Assembly (NCBI GenBank): GCA_902825965.1
Contig: CADEDA010000009.1
Location: 62,001-126,000, forward strand
DNA length: 64,000 nt
Origin: an uncultured Gemmatimonadota bacterium
Lineage (GTDB): Bacteria; Gemmatimonadota; Gemmatimonadetes; Gemmatimonadales; Gemmatimonadaceae
Reading direction: 5' to 3'
Part shown: piece after piece, positions 42,571-51,026 of the stretch
Layout: each line of letters starts with the position of its first letter
Numbering within the stretch: position 1 is the first letter of the stretch
Made by a program: the position numbers and the translations under genes
The notes under the pieces: generated by a model
What the model saw: the letters and a program-made list of their open reading frames with translations, nothing else
Told to the model about the DNA's origin: nothing
The model's database searches: none

Positions 42571-43719
42571 CGGCGGCGAGAACTCGAACGGCTGCTGCAC
42601 CAGCTGCGCGACGCGCTTGCCGTCCTTCTGCGCCGCGATGAACGCCTGAGCGAGCACGGCGCGGCGCACGGCCGCCGAGAACGCGGGATGCGTCGAGAGG
42701 ATCACGCTGAAGGTCTCCGGGATCGCGTTCCCGCGGGCGTCCACCACGAACTCCGCGAACACGAGGCCCGACGTCCCGGCCACGAGCAACGACTCGGGGT
42801 ACACCGGCAGCAACACGTCCTCCGTCGCGACTGAGACCAGCGAATCCACCTGCGCATCCGTGTACGCGCGCCCCTCGGCGACCATCTCGCGCACGAGCGC
42901 CACTGCGGTCGGATCCGACGGCTTCCGCTTCTTCGTGCGCGGCTCGATCGGCTGCGTCCAGATCGCGATCACGCCGGACCGGGTCGGCCCCGTGCGGCCG
43001 AGTGCGAACTCGGGCGGCACCGTCGCCTGCCCGCGATACACCTCGACGCCCGCCAACTGCGTGACCTCGAAGTGGTTGAGGTCCATCCCACCCTCGCCCA
43101 GCGGCACGCCGTCGAGGAAGATCTCGGCCGGCACGTTGTCGCCGCGGAAGCGCGGGATCGACGACGAGGTGCGCGCACGCTCCATCGATACGCCGGGGAT
43201 CGAGTTCATCAGGTGCACCATGTCGACGAACCGACGCCGCTCGATCTCCGCGGCGGAGAAGTAGCGCCCCTGCCCCGTCGCCATGCGCCGATAGAAGCCC
43301 GCCAGCGGACCCGCCTCCTTCTCGCGCGCCTCGACGATGATGGGACGGATCCGTTGCGGCGCGCGCAGCAGCACGAGGCTGAGGTCGACTGCGGCCGCCC
43401 CGGCAGCGATGCGCAGCGAATCCGGCAGGAATCCGATCCGCCGCACGCGGAGCACGCGGTCGCGGTCCCCGGGAGCGGACACGGTGAAGCGGCCCAACGA
43501 GTCCGACTCGGCCGTCCCGGGCTGCGCGTCCACGGAGATCTGGGCACCGGCGATGGGGCTGCCGCTGACGTCGCGGACGATGCCGCGGAGCACCTGCGTC
43601 GCACCTTGGGCCGCACCCTGGGCCGCGAGCGGCGCCTGTGCACCGAGCACGCAGGCGGCGCCGAGGAGCACCTGCAGGACCCACCCACGAGCGCTGCCGC
43701 CTGCCGTCCGCGTCCGCAT
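42532..43719 (-). CDS. Secreted CarboxypepD_reg - TonB plug - TonB_C hybrid protein (copy 1)
   Basis: A 395-residue protein with a signal peptide (VLQVLLGAACVLGAQAPLAAQ). Domains in order: a carboxypeptidase-regulatory-like beta sandwich at about 42-110 (VLRGIVRDVSGSPIAGAQISV); a receptor plug-like domain at about 145-255 (FSAAEIERRRFVDMVHLMNSIPGV, RFRGDNVPAEIFLDGVPL, LAGVEVYRGQATVPPEF); and a TonB C-terminal-like domain at about 300-385 (PVYPESLLVAGTSGLVFAEFVVDARGNAIPETFSV, then FSAAVRRAVLAQAF and a VQQPFEFSPP end). There is no 22-strand barrel, so it is not a receptor. The mix of a receptor part with a transducer part is unusual; its role is unknown. Confidence 0.8.
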   Translation of the reverse strand: MRTRTAGGSARGWVLQVLLGAACVLGAQAPLAAQGAAQGATQVLRGIVRDVSGSPIAGAQISVDAQPGTAESDSLGRFTVSAPGDRDRVLRVRRIGFLPDSLRIAAGAAAVDLSLVLLRAPQRIRPIIVEAREKEAGPLAGFYRRMATGQGRYFSAAEIERRRFVDMVHLMNSIPGVSMERARTSSSIPRFRGDNVPAEIFLDGVPLGEGGMDLNHFEVTQLAGVEVYRGQATVPPEFALGRTGPTRSGVIAIWTQPIEPRTKKRKPSDPTAVALVREMVAEGRAYTDAQVDSLVSVATEDVLLPVYPESLLVAGTSGLVFAEFVVDARGNAIPETFSVILSTHPAFSAAVRRAVLAQAFIAAQKDGKRVAQLVQQPFEFSPPSGRVPAVLPRPR

Positions 43720-43823
43720 GCTGCCTCCCGAGCCGTCACGAGTGACTTTCGCTGTCGCCGGTCCGGATATATCTACCCCGGAGTTCGATTTTCCGCAGCA
43801 CCCTTCCTTCGGACCGCCTCGCC

Positions 43824-44390
43824 ATGGCCAGAACTCCCAGCACGATGCTTCCCCTGGGCACCGCCGCCCCGGCGTTCGTCCTCCCCGACCTCGACGACCG
43901 CCCGGTCGCCCTCCCGGCGGCCGGCACCTCGGCCGCCACGCTCGTGATGTTCATCTGCAACCACTGCCCGTACGTGCAGCATGTCGCGGACGAGTTGGCG
44001 CGGCTGGGTGCCGAGTACCAGCGTCGGGGTGTGTTCGTGGTCGCCATCAACGCGAACGATGTCGTGGCGTACCCGGAGGACGCCCCGGACGCCATGCGCG
44101 CGGAGGCGGCGCGACGCGGCTACACCTTCCCCTACCTCTTCGACGCCACGCAGGAGGTCGCCAAGGCGTACCGTGCGGCCTGCACGCCGGACTTCTACGT
44201 GTTCGACGCCGGGCTGCGCCTGGCCTATCGCGGTCAGATGGACGGCAGCCGGCCCAAGAACGACATCCCGGTCACCGGCGGCGACCTGCGGGGCGCGCTC
44301 GACGCCGTGCTCGCGGGACGCGCGCCGAGTGCGGACCAGCTGCCGAGCCTCGGCTGCAACATCAAGTGGCGCGAAGCCCCGGGCTACTAG
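43824..44390 (+). CDS. Thioredoxin-family (peroxiredoxin-like) protein
   Basis: A 188-residue AhpC/TSA-type protein. It begins MLPLGTAAPAFVLPDLDDRPV, has the redox motif FICNHCPYVQH (Cys45 and Cys48) and later the conserved GVFVVAINANDVVAYPEDAPDAMR and TPDFYVFD with a cis-proline equivalent. This 'CNHCPYV' subgroup is a distinct thioredoxin-like family whose partner is unknown. It is predicted cytoplasmic (no signal peptide). It is sandwiched between the two plug-TonB_C hybrids but oriented opposite to them. Confidence 0.88.
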   Translation: MARTPSTMLPLGTAAPAFVLPDLDDRPVALPAAGTSAATLVMFICNHCPYVQHVADELARLGAEYQRRGVFVVAINANDVVAYPEDAPDAMRAEAARRGYTFPYLFDATQEVAKAYRAACTPDFYVFDAGLRLAYRGQMDGSRPKNDIPVTGGDLRGALDAVLAGRAPSADQLPSLGCNIKWREAPGY

Positions 44391-44406
44391 GGGCGCACGG
44401 CGCGCC

Positions 44407-45552
44407 CTACTTCGGGTTGCGCCGGCGCCCGACGACGCTCGAGTCCGGCACGAACGTGAAGGGCTGCTGCACCACCTGCGAGACCGGTGCGTTGCGACGA
44501 CGGGCCGGGAAGTAGCGTTGGTTGAGCACCGAGCGTCGCACCGACTCGGAGAATCCGGGATGCGACGAGGACACGATCCCGAACGTCTCCTGCCGGACGC
44601 GTCCGTTGGCATCGACCACGAACTCCGCAATCACGTGTCCGGGGATCGCCTGCTCGAAGAGCGAGTCCGGATAGATGGGCAGCACCACGCTTGAGAGGTC
44701 CGCGTGGGCCACCGCGTCCACCTCGTCGGCCGAGAAGATCTCGTCCTGGTCGATCAGCCGCTGCACCATGGCGGCGGCGGTCTCGTCCGTGCGCTTGGAG
44801 CGGCGCGGCCGCGGATCGCCCTCCTTGGTCCAGAGCACGATGACGCCCCCGTTCTCGCCGTTGATGCGGCTGGTCGAGAACTGCGGCGGGATGGTCGCGT
44901 TGCCGGGATAGATCTCGATGCCGGCGAAGGAACGTGGGTCGAACGAGTTGATATTGAACTCCTGGCCGGACATCGGCACGCCGTCCAGGAAGAACTGCGG
45001 TGCGACCCGGGAACCGCGGAAGCGGAGCACCGGCTGGCCGCGGCGCGTGGTGATCTGTGCGCCGGGCACGGAGCGCATGAGCTGACTCATGGCCGTGAGG
45101 TTCCGCTTGGTGATGTCTTCTGCCGTGAAGAACGTGCCATGCCCCTGCCCTTCACGGGCGTAGAACCCGGCCATCGGTCCCAGCAGCCCTTGCCGCCCCT
45201 TCACGACCACGGGGGACACGGTCCACGGCAGCGGGGAGAGGACGATGGTGAGGTCGCGCGGGCTCGCCGGATCGATCGTCGCAACGACCGTGTCGGGCTT
45301 GTAGCCCAGCCGGCGGACGAGGAGCTGGACCTCCCCGACCGGGAGTTCGCGCAGTGTGAACCGCCCCACGGCGTCCGTTTCCGCCCTGGCCTCGCGCGTC
45401 TGCACGATCACCTGCGCCCCCACGACCTGCGCCCCGTTCGGATCCCGGACCACCCCCCGCAGCACGCCCTTGCTCCGCTGCGGGTCGGGTTGCGCGCCGA
45501 CGGCCGCCGGCAGCAGGAGAAGCATCGCGAGGGCCGACCGTGGGATGTTCAT
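44407..45552 (-). CDS. Secreted CarboxypepD_reg - TonB plug - TonB_C hybrid protein (copy 2)
   Basis: A 381-residue paralogue of the 42532 gene with the same order of domains: signal peptide (SALAMLLLLPAAVGAQ); regulatory-like sandwich (VLRGVVRDPNGAQVVGAQVIV); plug-like segment (FFTAEDITKRNLTAMSQLMRSVPGA, RFRGSRVAPQFFLDGVPMS, FAGIEIYPGNATIPPQF); and TonB_C-like end (PIYPDSLFEQAIPGHVIAEFVVDANGRVRQETFG, then FSESVRRSVLNQRYFPARRRNAPVSQVVQQPFTF). ATG at 45552 is chosen over an upstream start because it directly precedes the signal peptide. It lies downstream of susCD on the same strand, separated from it by a strong terminator hairpin. Confidence 0.8.
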   Translation of the reverse strand: MNIPRSALAMLLLLPAAVGAQPDPQRSKGVLRGVVRDPNGAQVVGAQVIVQTREARAETDAVGRFTLRELPVGEVQLLVRRLGYKPDTVVATIDPASPRDLTIVLSPLPWTVSPVVVKGRQGLLGPMAGFYAREGQGHGTFFTAEDITKRNLTAMSQLMRSVPGAQITTRRGQPVLRFRGSRVAPQFFLDGVPMSGQEFNINSFDPRSFAGIEIYPGNATIPPQFSTSRINGENGGVIVLWTKEGDPRPRRSKRTDETAAAMVQRLIDQDEIFSADEVDAVAHADLSSVVLPIYPDSLFEQAIPGHVIAEFVVDANGRVRQETFGIVSSSHPGFSESVRRSVLNQRYFPARRRNAPVSQVVQQPFTFVPDSSVVGRRRNPK

Positions 45553-45650
45553 GTGCCGCCACCTGCGTGGGAGTTGAAGGCGCACTGCTCCGATTCACAC
45601 TACCCCACGAGCGGCCGCCTCGCCACAGCATGGGGACGAGTGGAAAACGT

Positions 45651-45684
45651 GCGGGGGGCGGAGCCAACTGGCTCCGCCCCCCGC
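45651..45684 (-). terminator. Rho-independent terminator of the susCD operon
   Basis: A perfect 16-bp stem (GCGGGGGGCGGAGCCA at 45651-45666 with its complement at 45669-45684) closes over a two-base loop. In the direction of susD it is followed by ACGTTTTCC, a short T tract. It lies 43 bases after the susD stop and insulates the plug-TonB_C gene downstream. Confidence 0.8.
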
Positions 45685-45726
45685 GACCCTGGCAGCGGCC
45701 GACCCGCGCCGCTGGAACTCCTGGTA

Positions 45727-46971
45727 TTACGGGAAGTTCGGGTTGTTGTCCGTCTCCGCCAGCGGCAGCGGATAGCAGGTCTGGTTGCCGATCGGCGAGA
45801 AGCCGGGCTTGAAGTACGCCGCGCCCGGGACCGGGATACCGATGACGGCGTTCGGGTTACGGCGCCAGTCACCCATGCGCTGTCCCTCGAGCCAGAACCG
45901 GCGGTGCTTCTGCGTCATGAACTCGGTCAGCACGCTGGCCGCGTCGGTCGGACCACCGTAGACCGGGAGTCCGCCAGCCGCACGCTCGGTAGCGATGAGC
46001 GCGAGCTGCGCCGCGGTGCCACCCGCTTCGGCCGCGATGTAATCCGCCTCGATCTTCGAGGCCACGCGGACGGGCGAGGCGTACGCCGGATACTTCTGCT
46101 GGATGAAGAACGGTCCAGCGTTGGCATCCTGCGCCGAGAGGCTGTGCGCGCCGGGGGCCAGATACGCGATGCGCGAGTCGGCCACACGGAACGTCGGGTT
46201 CACCGAGATCGAGCCGCGATCGAAGGTGAACTGCCACAGCAGGTTCGAGAGACGGCCGCGGTTGCCCGCGTCGTCCACGAAGGGGAAGCTGAACGTGAAG
46301 CCGGCCGGGACGGCGTTCGCCGCCGTGGCCGCGGCTGCACCCTGCCCGTCCTGCAGGAGGGCGCGGGCCAGGCCGACGCGCGAGACGTTCGCGAGCTGCA
46401 CACCCGCAGTCGTCGCGTTCGCCGTGCCGATCGTGATCGCCTGGTTGAAGTTGGCGATCGCCGAGTCGAGCATGTCCGCCGTGGTGAGTGGCGGGCCGCC
46501 GTACACGGTGCCCTGGCAGAACTGCTCCGCCATCCGCAGGAACGAGTACGCCAACCACGTGTGCGAACGCGCGTAGTTGATGTTCGTCGTCGGATTCGGC
46601 AGGTCGAGCTCCAGCACCAGGTGCGCCGAGGCGGCCGCACGCGAGAGCGGAGTCCAGACGTCCGTGTTGTGCGAGCCGTTCGCGGTGGTCACTTCGCGAC
46701 GCCCGTACTCATTGCGGGTCGGGAAGGTCTCGGCCACGTCGGACTCGCCGGTGAACCAGGAGCCGTACATGATGCCCCAGCCGAGCGCCACGGCGTAGGT
46801 CTGCTGCGCCGAGTTCGCCAGGGTGGTCGCGTCGGCGACGGGATCGAGATCATCCGCGTCGATGACGTTGGGGTTGTCGACCTCGAGGAAGCCGGAGCAC
46901 CCGGCCGAGGCCACGAGGGCGGCTGCGGTGACCCACCGGGTCACCGAGCGCGCAGAGGAATGGATTCGCAT
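45727..46971 (-). CDS. SusD/RagB-family surface lipoprotein
   Basis: A 414-residue protein with a lipobox (AALVASAGC). The mature N-terminus is FLEVDNPNVIDADDLDP, typical of SusD-like proteins, followed by a mostly helical region of TPR-like pairs (WLAYSFLRMAEQFCQGTVYGGPPL, SRVGLARALLQDGQGAAAATAANAV). The C-terminal hallmark is RRFWLEGQRMGDWRR and a final LPLAETDNNPNFP. SusD lipoproteins cap the paired SusC channel and bind glycans or peptides. It is co-transcribed seven bases after susC. Confidence 0.88.
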   Translation of the reverse strand: MRIHSSARSVTRWVTAAALVASAGCSGFLEVDNPNVIDADDLDPVADATTLANSAQQTYAVALGWGIMYGSWFTGESDVAETFPTRNEYGRREVTTANGSHNTDVWTPLSRAAASAHLVLELDLPNPTTNINYARSHTWLAYSFLRMAEQFCQGTVYGGPPLTTADMLDSAIANFNQAITIGTANATTAGVQLANVSRVGLARALLQDGQGAAAATAANAVPAGFTFSFPFVDDAGNRGRLSNLLWQFTFDRGSISVNPTFRVADSRIAYLAPGAHSLSAQDANAGPFFIQQKYPAYASPVRVASKIEADYIAAEAGGTAAQLALIATERAAGGLPVYGGPTDAASVLTEFMTQKHRRFWLEGQRMGDWRRNPNAVIGIPVPGAAYFKPGFSPIGNQTCYPLPLAETDNNPNFP

Positions 46972-46978
46972 GCCGTCC

Positions 46979-49900
46979 TCAGAAGGTGATGTTGAGCCGC
47001 ACCACGGACGTCCGCGGGTTCGGCAGGGTCAGGAAGTCGTCGCGCGTGAACTGGCCGCCCGACGTCGAGATCACTTCAGGGTCCGGACCTTCGAAGCCCT
47101 TGTTGGTCCACAGCTTGAGGTTCTGCATCGCGAAGCCAAGCGAGGCCGACTGCACCGGGCCGAGCATCGAGATGAAGCGCTGCGGGATGTCCCAGGTCAC
47201 ACCGAGCTCGCGGAAGCGGACGAAGTCACCCGGCTGCAGGTAGGCGTCGCGCACGTCGTTGACCGTCGTGGCGGCACCGTTCTCCTGCACGAACGCCGGC
47301 TGGCCGGCCGTCGGGTTGCCCCAGCGACGGAGACGCTCGAGGCGCGGGAGCGCCAGCGTGTCGAGGCGGAGGTTCGAACGGACCAGCTGCGTCTCACGGA
47401 AGAACGCGGTGTTGTTGTACACGAGGAAGTCACGCTTGGTGTCCAGCTGGGCGCTGATGCGCAGCTGGTTGAACAGCGTGAACGTGCTGGTCAGCGTACC
47501 CTCGAACGTCGGGAACTGATTGCCCGCGACTTCGAAGGTGTCGGCGACGGTCACGACGCCGGTGGTCTCGTTGATGGAACGGATGCGCTTCGAGACCCAC
47601 GAGCCGAGCTGATAGCCGGCGGTCTGGCGATTGAGCGTGCCGAACGCGGCGATGCCGCCCAGGTCCGTCAGCTCGTTCTTGAGCGTCGAGGCACCCGCGC
47701 GGATGTCCCACATGAAGTTCTGGCTCTGGTACGGGGTCGCCGACACCGTGAACTCGAGCCCACTGTTCTTCACCTGGCCGATGTTCACCGCCGGGTTCTG
47801 CGAGAACCCGAGCGACGGCGGGAGCGGCTGGTTGAGGATCAGGTCGTTGGTGGTCTTGTCGAAGTACGTCACTTCGAGCGAGAGCCGCTCATCGAGGAAG
47901 CTCGCGTCGAAGCCGAGCTCCAGCTCCTGGCCCTTCTCCGGTTTCAGGTCCGGGTTGCCCGGGTTCTGCGGGATGGCACCCGACTGGACCGTCGTTGCGA
48001 CGATGCTCGGTGCCGAGTTGAGCGTCGTGAGTGCCGCACCTGCGTTAGGTGCACGGCCGGTCTGGCCCCAGGCCGCGCGGAGACGGAGCGAGTTGAACAC
48101 GTTCGACAGCGGCGAGAAGAAGCTCTCATCCGAGATCACCCACGAGCCGCCGATCTTCGGCAGGAAGGCCGGATCGACCTCCGAACCGAACACCGAGAAC
48201 TCGTCGATGCGCAAGCCGACCTGCAGGAAGCGGCGGTCGAGGTGCCCGAGCTGCATCTGCGTCACCCAGCCACGCTGCCGCACGTCCGTCTGGTTGCCGC
48301 CGCCCGACGTCTGGGAGGCCGCGTTGACGACGTTGTTGCTGTTCACCACGAACCCCGTTCCGAGCACATTGATGTTCTCGGTATGAGTCTGGATCATCTG
48401 GATACCCGCCGACGCGTTGAGCTCGAAGGCCTTGTTCGCCCCGAAAGAATACTCCGCGTTCGCCAGGTAGTCGACCGTGTAACGCTGTGTACCCGTGCGG
48501 CCTTGCGCGTTGGAGCCAGTATTCAGCAAGCCGGTGTACGAGCCGCGGGGGCTGATGGGATAGTACTTCGTCGTCTGGTCCTGAAGTATGTCGCCGCCGA
48601 GGGTCAGCCGGTGGGAGAACCAGCTGAACGGCAGGTAGTTGACCGTCACACCTGCAGTGGTTCCCCGGGTATCGAGTCGATTGTCAATGCCGGTGATCGC
48701 CGCCACGTCACGTTCGAAGCCGAACCAGCCGTCCGAGCCCGAGCCGTTGTCCGTGCGCGAGAGCGGAGTGCCGAGGAGGCCACCGCCCAGGAAGCCGTAA
48801 ATGTTGTTGTCGTTGTCCGGCGCCTGGAGCTTCGTCTGCATCAGGTTGAACTGCGCATTCACCGTCACCTTGGGGTTCGGGATGAAGTTGAAGTTCGCGC
48901 GCAGCGACTGACGGCCGAACGAGTTGTTCGGCAGGGTGCCGGTCTGGAGGTCGTTGTTCAGCGAGACGTAGTAGCCGTAGCCCTGGCCGCCACCGCTCGC
49001 GCTGTAGGCGAAGTTGCCGATCTTGCCGGTGCGGAACGCGCCCTCGCGGACGAGCGGGTTGTCCGAGACCAGCGTGGTCGTCGTCTGGCCACGGCACAGC
49101 GGGTTGGTGCTGGTCGGCGCGATCGTCGCCGTGGTGCAGAAGGCGTAGTTCGAGGGCGGGGTCCAGTTCTGGTCCACCGAGCCGATCTCGGTCGAGATCG
49201 ACTGCACGAACCGCGGCACGCCCGCACGACCCTTGCGCGTGATGATCTGGATCACGCCCGCCGAGGCATCCGCACCGTAGAGCGTCGCCGCCGCCGGTCC
49301 CTTCACGACTTCGATCGACTCGATGTCTTCCGGGTTCAGGTTGTTGAGGCGGTCGCCCGACTGGCCACCGACGCCGAGGCCCGGCTGCCCTTCAACCATT
49401 CGGATGCCGTCGATGAAGATCAGCGGCTGGTTCGAGAGGTTGATGGACGAGGCGCCGCGGATGTTGATGCGGCGCGAGGTGCCGGCCGTGCCGGACGCCG
49501 AGTTCACGGAGACGCTGGGCACGCGCGACTGCAGCAGCTGGCTGAAGCTCTGCGCCGGCGACTGCTTCGCGACGTCGCTGAGGTCGACCGAGGTCACCAC
49601 GGCCGCCTGCGCACGACGCTCCTGGTTGCCCGCCGTACCCGTCACGACGACGTCGGAGAGCTGCACGCGCGACACGACCATCGAGAGGTTGAGCGTCGCC
49701 GTCTGACCACCCACCACACGCACCGTGTCCGACACGGCCTGATAACCCACCTTGTACGCCGTCACCTGCACGATGCCGGCGGGCACCGTCGGGAGACGGT
49801 ACTCGCCCTGCGTGTTCGCGTACACGACGATCGCCGTGCCCGCGACGACCACGCGGGCCTCGCCGATCGGCTGGTCAGACCCACGCAGGGTGACCTTGCC

Positions 49901-50002
49901 GGTGATGGAACCGTTCGCACCCTGGGCCGAAAGCGAGCTGGCAACCAACGCCAGCCCGATCCATGCCCGAGCGAGAACGCGGGGTGGAGTCAACCACGAC
50001 AT
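46979..50002 (-). CDS. SusC/RagA-type TonB-dependent outer-membrane transporter
   Basis: A 1007-residue receptor. It has a signal peptide, an N-terminal carboxypeptidase-regulatory domain (GSITGKVTLRGSDQPIGEARVVVAGT), a TonB box/linker region (LSDVVVTGTAGNQERRAQ), and a plug with the SusC signature (RRINIRGASSINLSNQPLIFIDGIRM, NLNPEDIESIEVVKGPAAATLYGADASAGVIQIITRKG). The large beta-barrel ends in the aromatic-terminated strand SVVRLNITF. It imports nutrients using the proton gradient via TonB. ATG at 50002 has a GGGAGG ribosome site; the longer upstream frame is not part of the protein. It pairs with the adjacent susD. Confidence 0.92.
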   Translation of the reverse strand: MSWLTPPRVLARAWIGLALVASSLSAQGANGSITGKVTLRGSDQPIGEARVVVAGTAIVVYANTQGEYRLPTVPAGIVQVTAYKVGYQAVSDTVRVVGGQTATLNLSMVVSRVQLSDVVVTGTAGNQERRAQAAVVTSVDLSDVAKQSPAQSFSQLLQSRVPSVSVNSASGTAGTSRRINIRGASSINLSNQPLIFIDGIRMVEGQPGLGVGGQSGDRLNNLNPEDIESIEVVKGPAAATLYGADASAGVIQIITRKGRAGVPRFVQSISTEIGSVDQNWTPPSNYAFCTTATIAPTSTNPLCRGQTTTTLVSDNPLVREGAFRTGKIGNFAYSASGGGQGYGYYVSLNNDLQTGTLPNNSFGRQSLRANFNFIPNPKVTVNAQFNLMQTKLQAPDNDNNIYGFLGGGLLGTPLSRTDNGSGSDGWFGFERDVAAITGIDNRLDTRGTTAGVTVNYLPFSWFSHRLTLGGDILQDQTTKYYPISPRGSYTGLLNTGSNAQGRTGTQRYTVDYLANAEYSFGANKAFELNASAGIQMIQTHTENINVLGTGFVVNSNNVVNAASQTSGGGNQTDVRQRGWVTQMQLGHLDRRFLQVGLRIDEFSVFGSEVDPAFLPKIGGSWVISDESFFSPLSNVFNSLRLRAAWGQTGRAPNAGAALTTLNSAPSIVATTVQSGAIPQNPGNPDLKPEKGQELELGFDASFLDERLSLEVTYFDKTTNDLILNQPLPPSLGFSQNPAVNIGQVKNSGLEFTVSATPYQSQNFMWDIRAGASTLKNELTDLGGIAAFGTLNRQTAGYQLGSWVSKRIRSINETTGVVTVADTFEVAGNQFPTFEGTLTSTFTLFNQLRISAQLDTKRDFLVYNNTAFFRETQLVRSNLRLDTLALPRLERLRRWGNPTAGQPAFVQENGAATTVNDVRDAYLQPGDFVRFRELGVTWDIPQRFISMLGPVQSASLGFAMQNLKLWTNKGFEGPDPEVISTSGGQFTRDDFLTLPNPRTSVVRLNITF

Positions 50003-50382
50003 GCGCACTACCTCCCTCTGGAGATGAGAGCGAGAGCGGCCTTGGTGCCGCTCCCTGGAAGAACCACTGCAACAGCCCTGCGGAGACTGGATCCGGACCT
50101 CGTGCGCCGCGAACGCGGCACAGCCGGACCAAGTTGTCGCGACCCGCGACCTCGCGCCAGTGTGAACCATTGACGCGTTCCCGGCCTGCTTACCCACCGC
50201 TACCCGATGGAATCGCGCCGCGTCACATCACGACGCCGCCACGACTTAGCCACAATATGGGGAGTGGTACGACCGCCCGGAACCCAGTGCCGGATTTCCG
50301 GCTCGTCCCTCCGAGCGGCCGCCGGTGGCCCGGCCTCCCAAGCGCCGGACCACCGTCGTCCTGTCGCCAACCCGGATCCGCC
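50003..50382. other. Leader region of the susCD operon, no gene seen
   Basis: 380 bases between the susC start and the end of the fasciclin gene. The GGGAGG ribosome site for susC is about nine bases from its ATG. I see no -35/-10 pair that I trust on the minus strand, no clear hairpin terminator for the fasciclin gene and no further gene. AT-rich bits near 50246-50260 (TTAGCCACAATATGG) may hold the promoter. Confidence 0.5.
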
Positions 50383-50868
50383 TTACTTCGCCGGCGGCAG
50401 CAGCACCCGGTCGATCACGTGGATCACGCCGTTGCTGGCCTGCACGTCCGCGGTCCTCACGGTCGCCTCGTTGATCATCAGCCCGGCCGCGCCCTTCTTG
50501 AGCGTGAGCTTGGGACCACCCACGGTCTCGGCGCTCGTCAGCCCGCTCGCCTGCGCCGCCATCACCTTGCCGCTCACCACGTGGTACAGCAGGATGCCCT
50601 TGAGCTTCTCACGGTTCTCGGGCTTGAGCAGGTCCGCCACCGTCCCGGCGGGAAGCTTGGCGAACGCCTCGTCCGTGGGCGCGAACACGGTGAACGGACC
50701 CTTGCCCAGCAGGGTCTCGGTGAGCCCGGCCGCCTCGACCGCCGTGAGCAACGTGGTGAAGGTGCCGGCCGACTTGGCGACCTCGGGGATGGTCTTGGCG
50801 CCCTGCGCGGTGGCAACCACCGGGGAGAGGGCGAAGAGCGCGGCGGCAGCCAACTGGGTGAATCGCAT
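50383..50868 (-). CDS. Secreted fasciclin-domain protein
   Basis: A 161-residue protein with a signal peptide ([18 protein letters not shown]) and one FAS1 domain. H1 is [45 protein letters not shown] and H2 is [11 protein letters not shown]; both are well conserved. FAS1 domains mediate adhesion or matrix contacts. It is divergent from the ECF sigma gene. A promoter motif GCATCC-N16-CGAACT precedes it, matching that of the sigma gene, so the sigma factor very likely controls it. In mycobacteria the SigK-controlled MPT70 and MPT83 are also fasciclin proteins. Confidence 0.92.
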   Translation of the reverse strand: MRFTQLAAAALFALSPVVATAQGAKTIPEVAKSAGTFTTLLTAVEAAGLTETLLGKGPFTVFAPTDEAFAKLPAGTVADLLKPENREKLKGILLYHVVSGKVMAAQASGLTSAETVGGPKLTLKKGAAGLMINEATVRTADVQASNGVIHVIDRVLLPPAK

Positions 50869-50917
50869 CGGAACTACTCCAGAAGTGTGGGGAAAGGAAC
50901 CAGCGGGTACACGCGGT

Positions 50918-50945
50918 AGTTCGTCGGCTGAAGCCGCTTGGATGC
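50918..50945 (-). promoter_or_regulatory. ECF-type promoter of the fasciclin gene
   Basis: On the minus strand, GCATCC (50945-50940) is followed after exactly 16 bases by CGAACT (50923-50918). Transcription would begin near 50911, giving a leader of about 43 bases. The -35 heptamer TGCATCC (starting at 50946) is identical to that of the opposite promoter; the two face each other across nine bases as an inverted repeat. Confidence 0.7.
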
Positions 50946-50956
50946 ACCCCCGCCCT

Positions 50957-50984
50957 GCATCCGGTTCGGCGGTCCGGGCGAATA
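50957..50984 (+). promoter_or_regulatory. ECF-type promoter of the sigma/anti-sigma operon
   Basis: GCATCC (50957-50962), 16 bases, then CGAATA (50979-50984). This is close to the CCATCC/CGAATA boxes reported for mycobacterial SigK. Transcription would start near 50991, about 36 bases before the ATG. It implies autoregulation of the sigma gene. Confidence 0.7.
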
Positions 50985-51026
50985 CCCAGCGGCGCCGAGG
51001 TCCGGCGCGGCCGCAATGGAGAAGTG

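Noticed and set aside
46823-50173. A very long open frame (about 1100 codons) on the plus strand opposite susC
   Set aside because: It is the antisense shadow of susC in GC-rich DNA: arginine-rich, no recognisable domain, no ribosome site, while the minus strand has a complete receptor.
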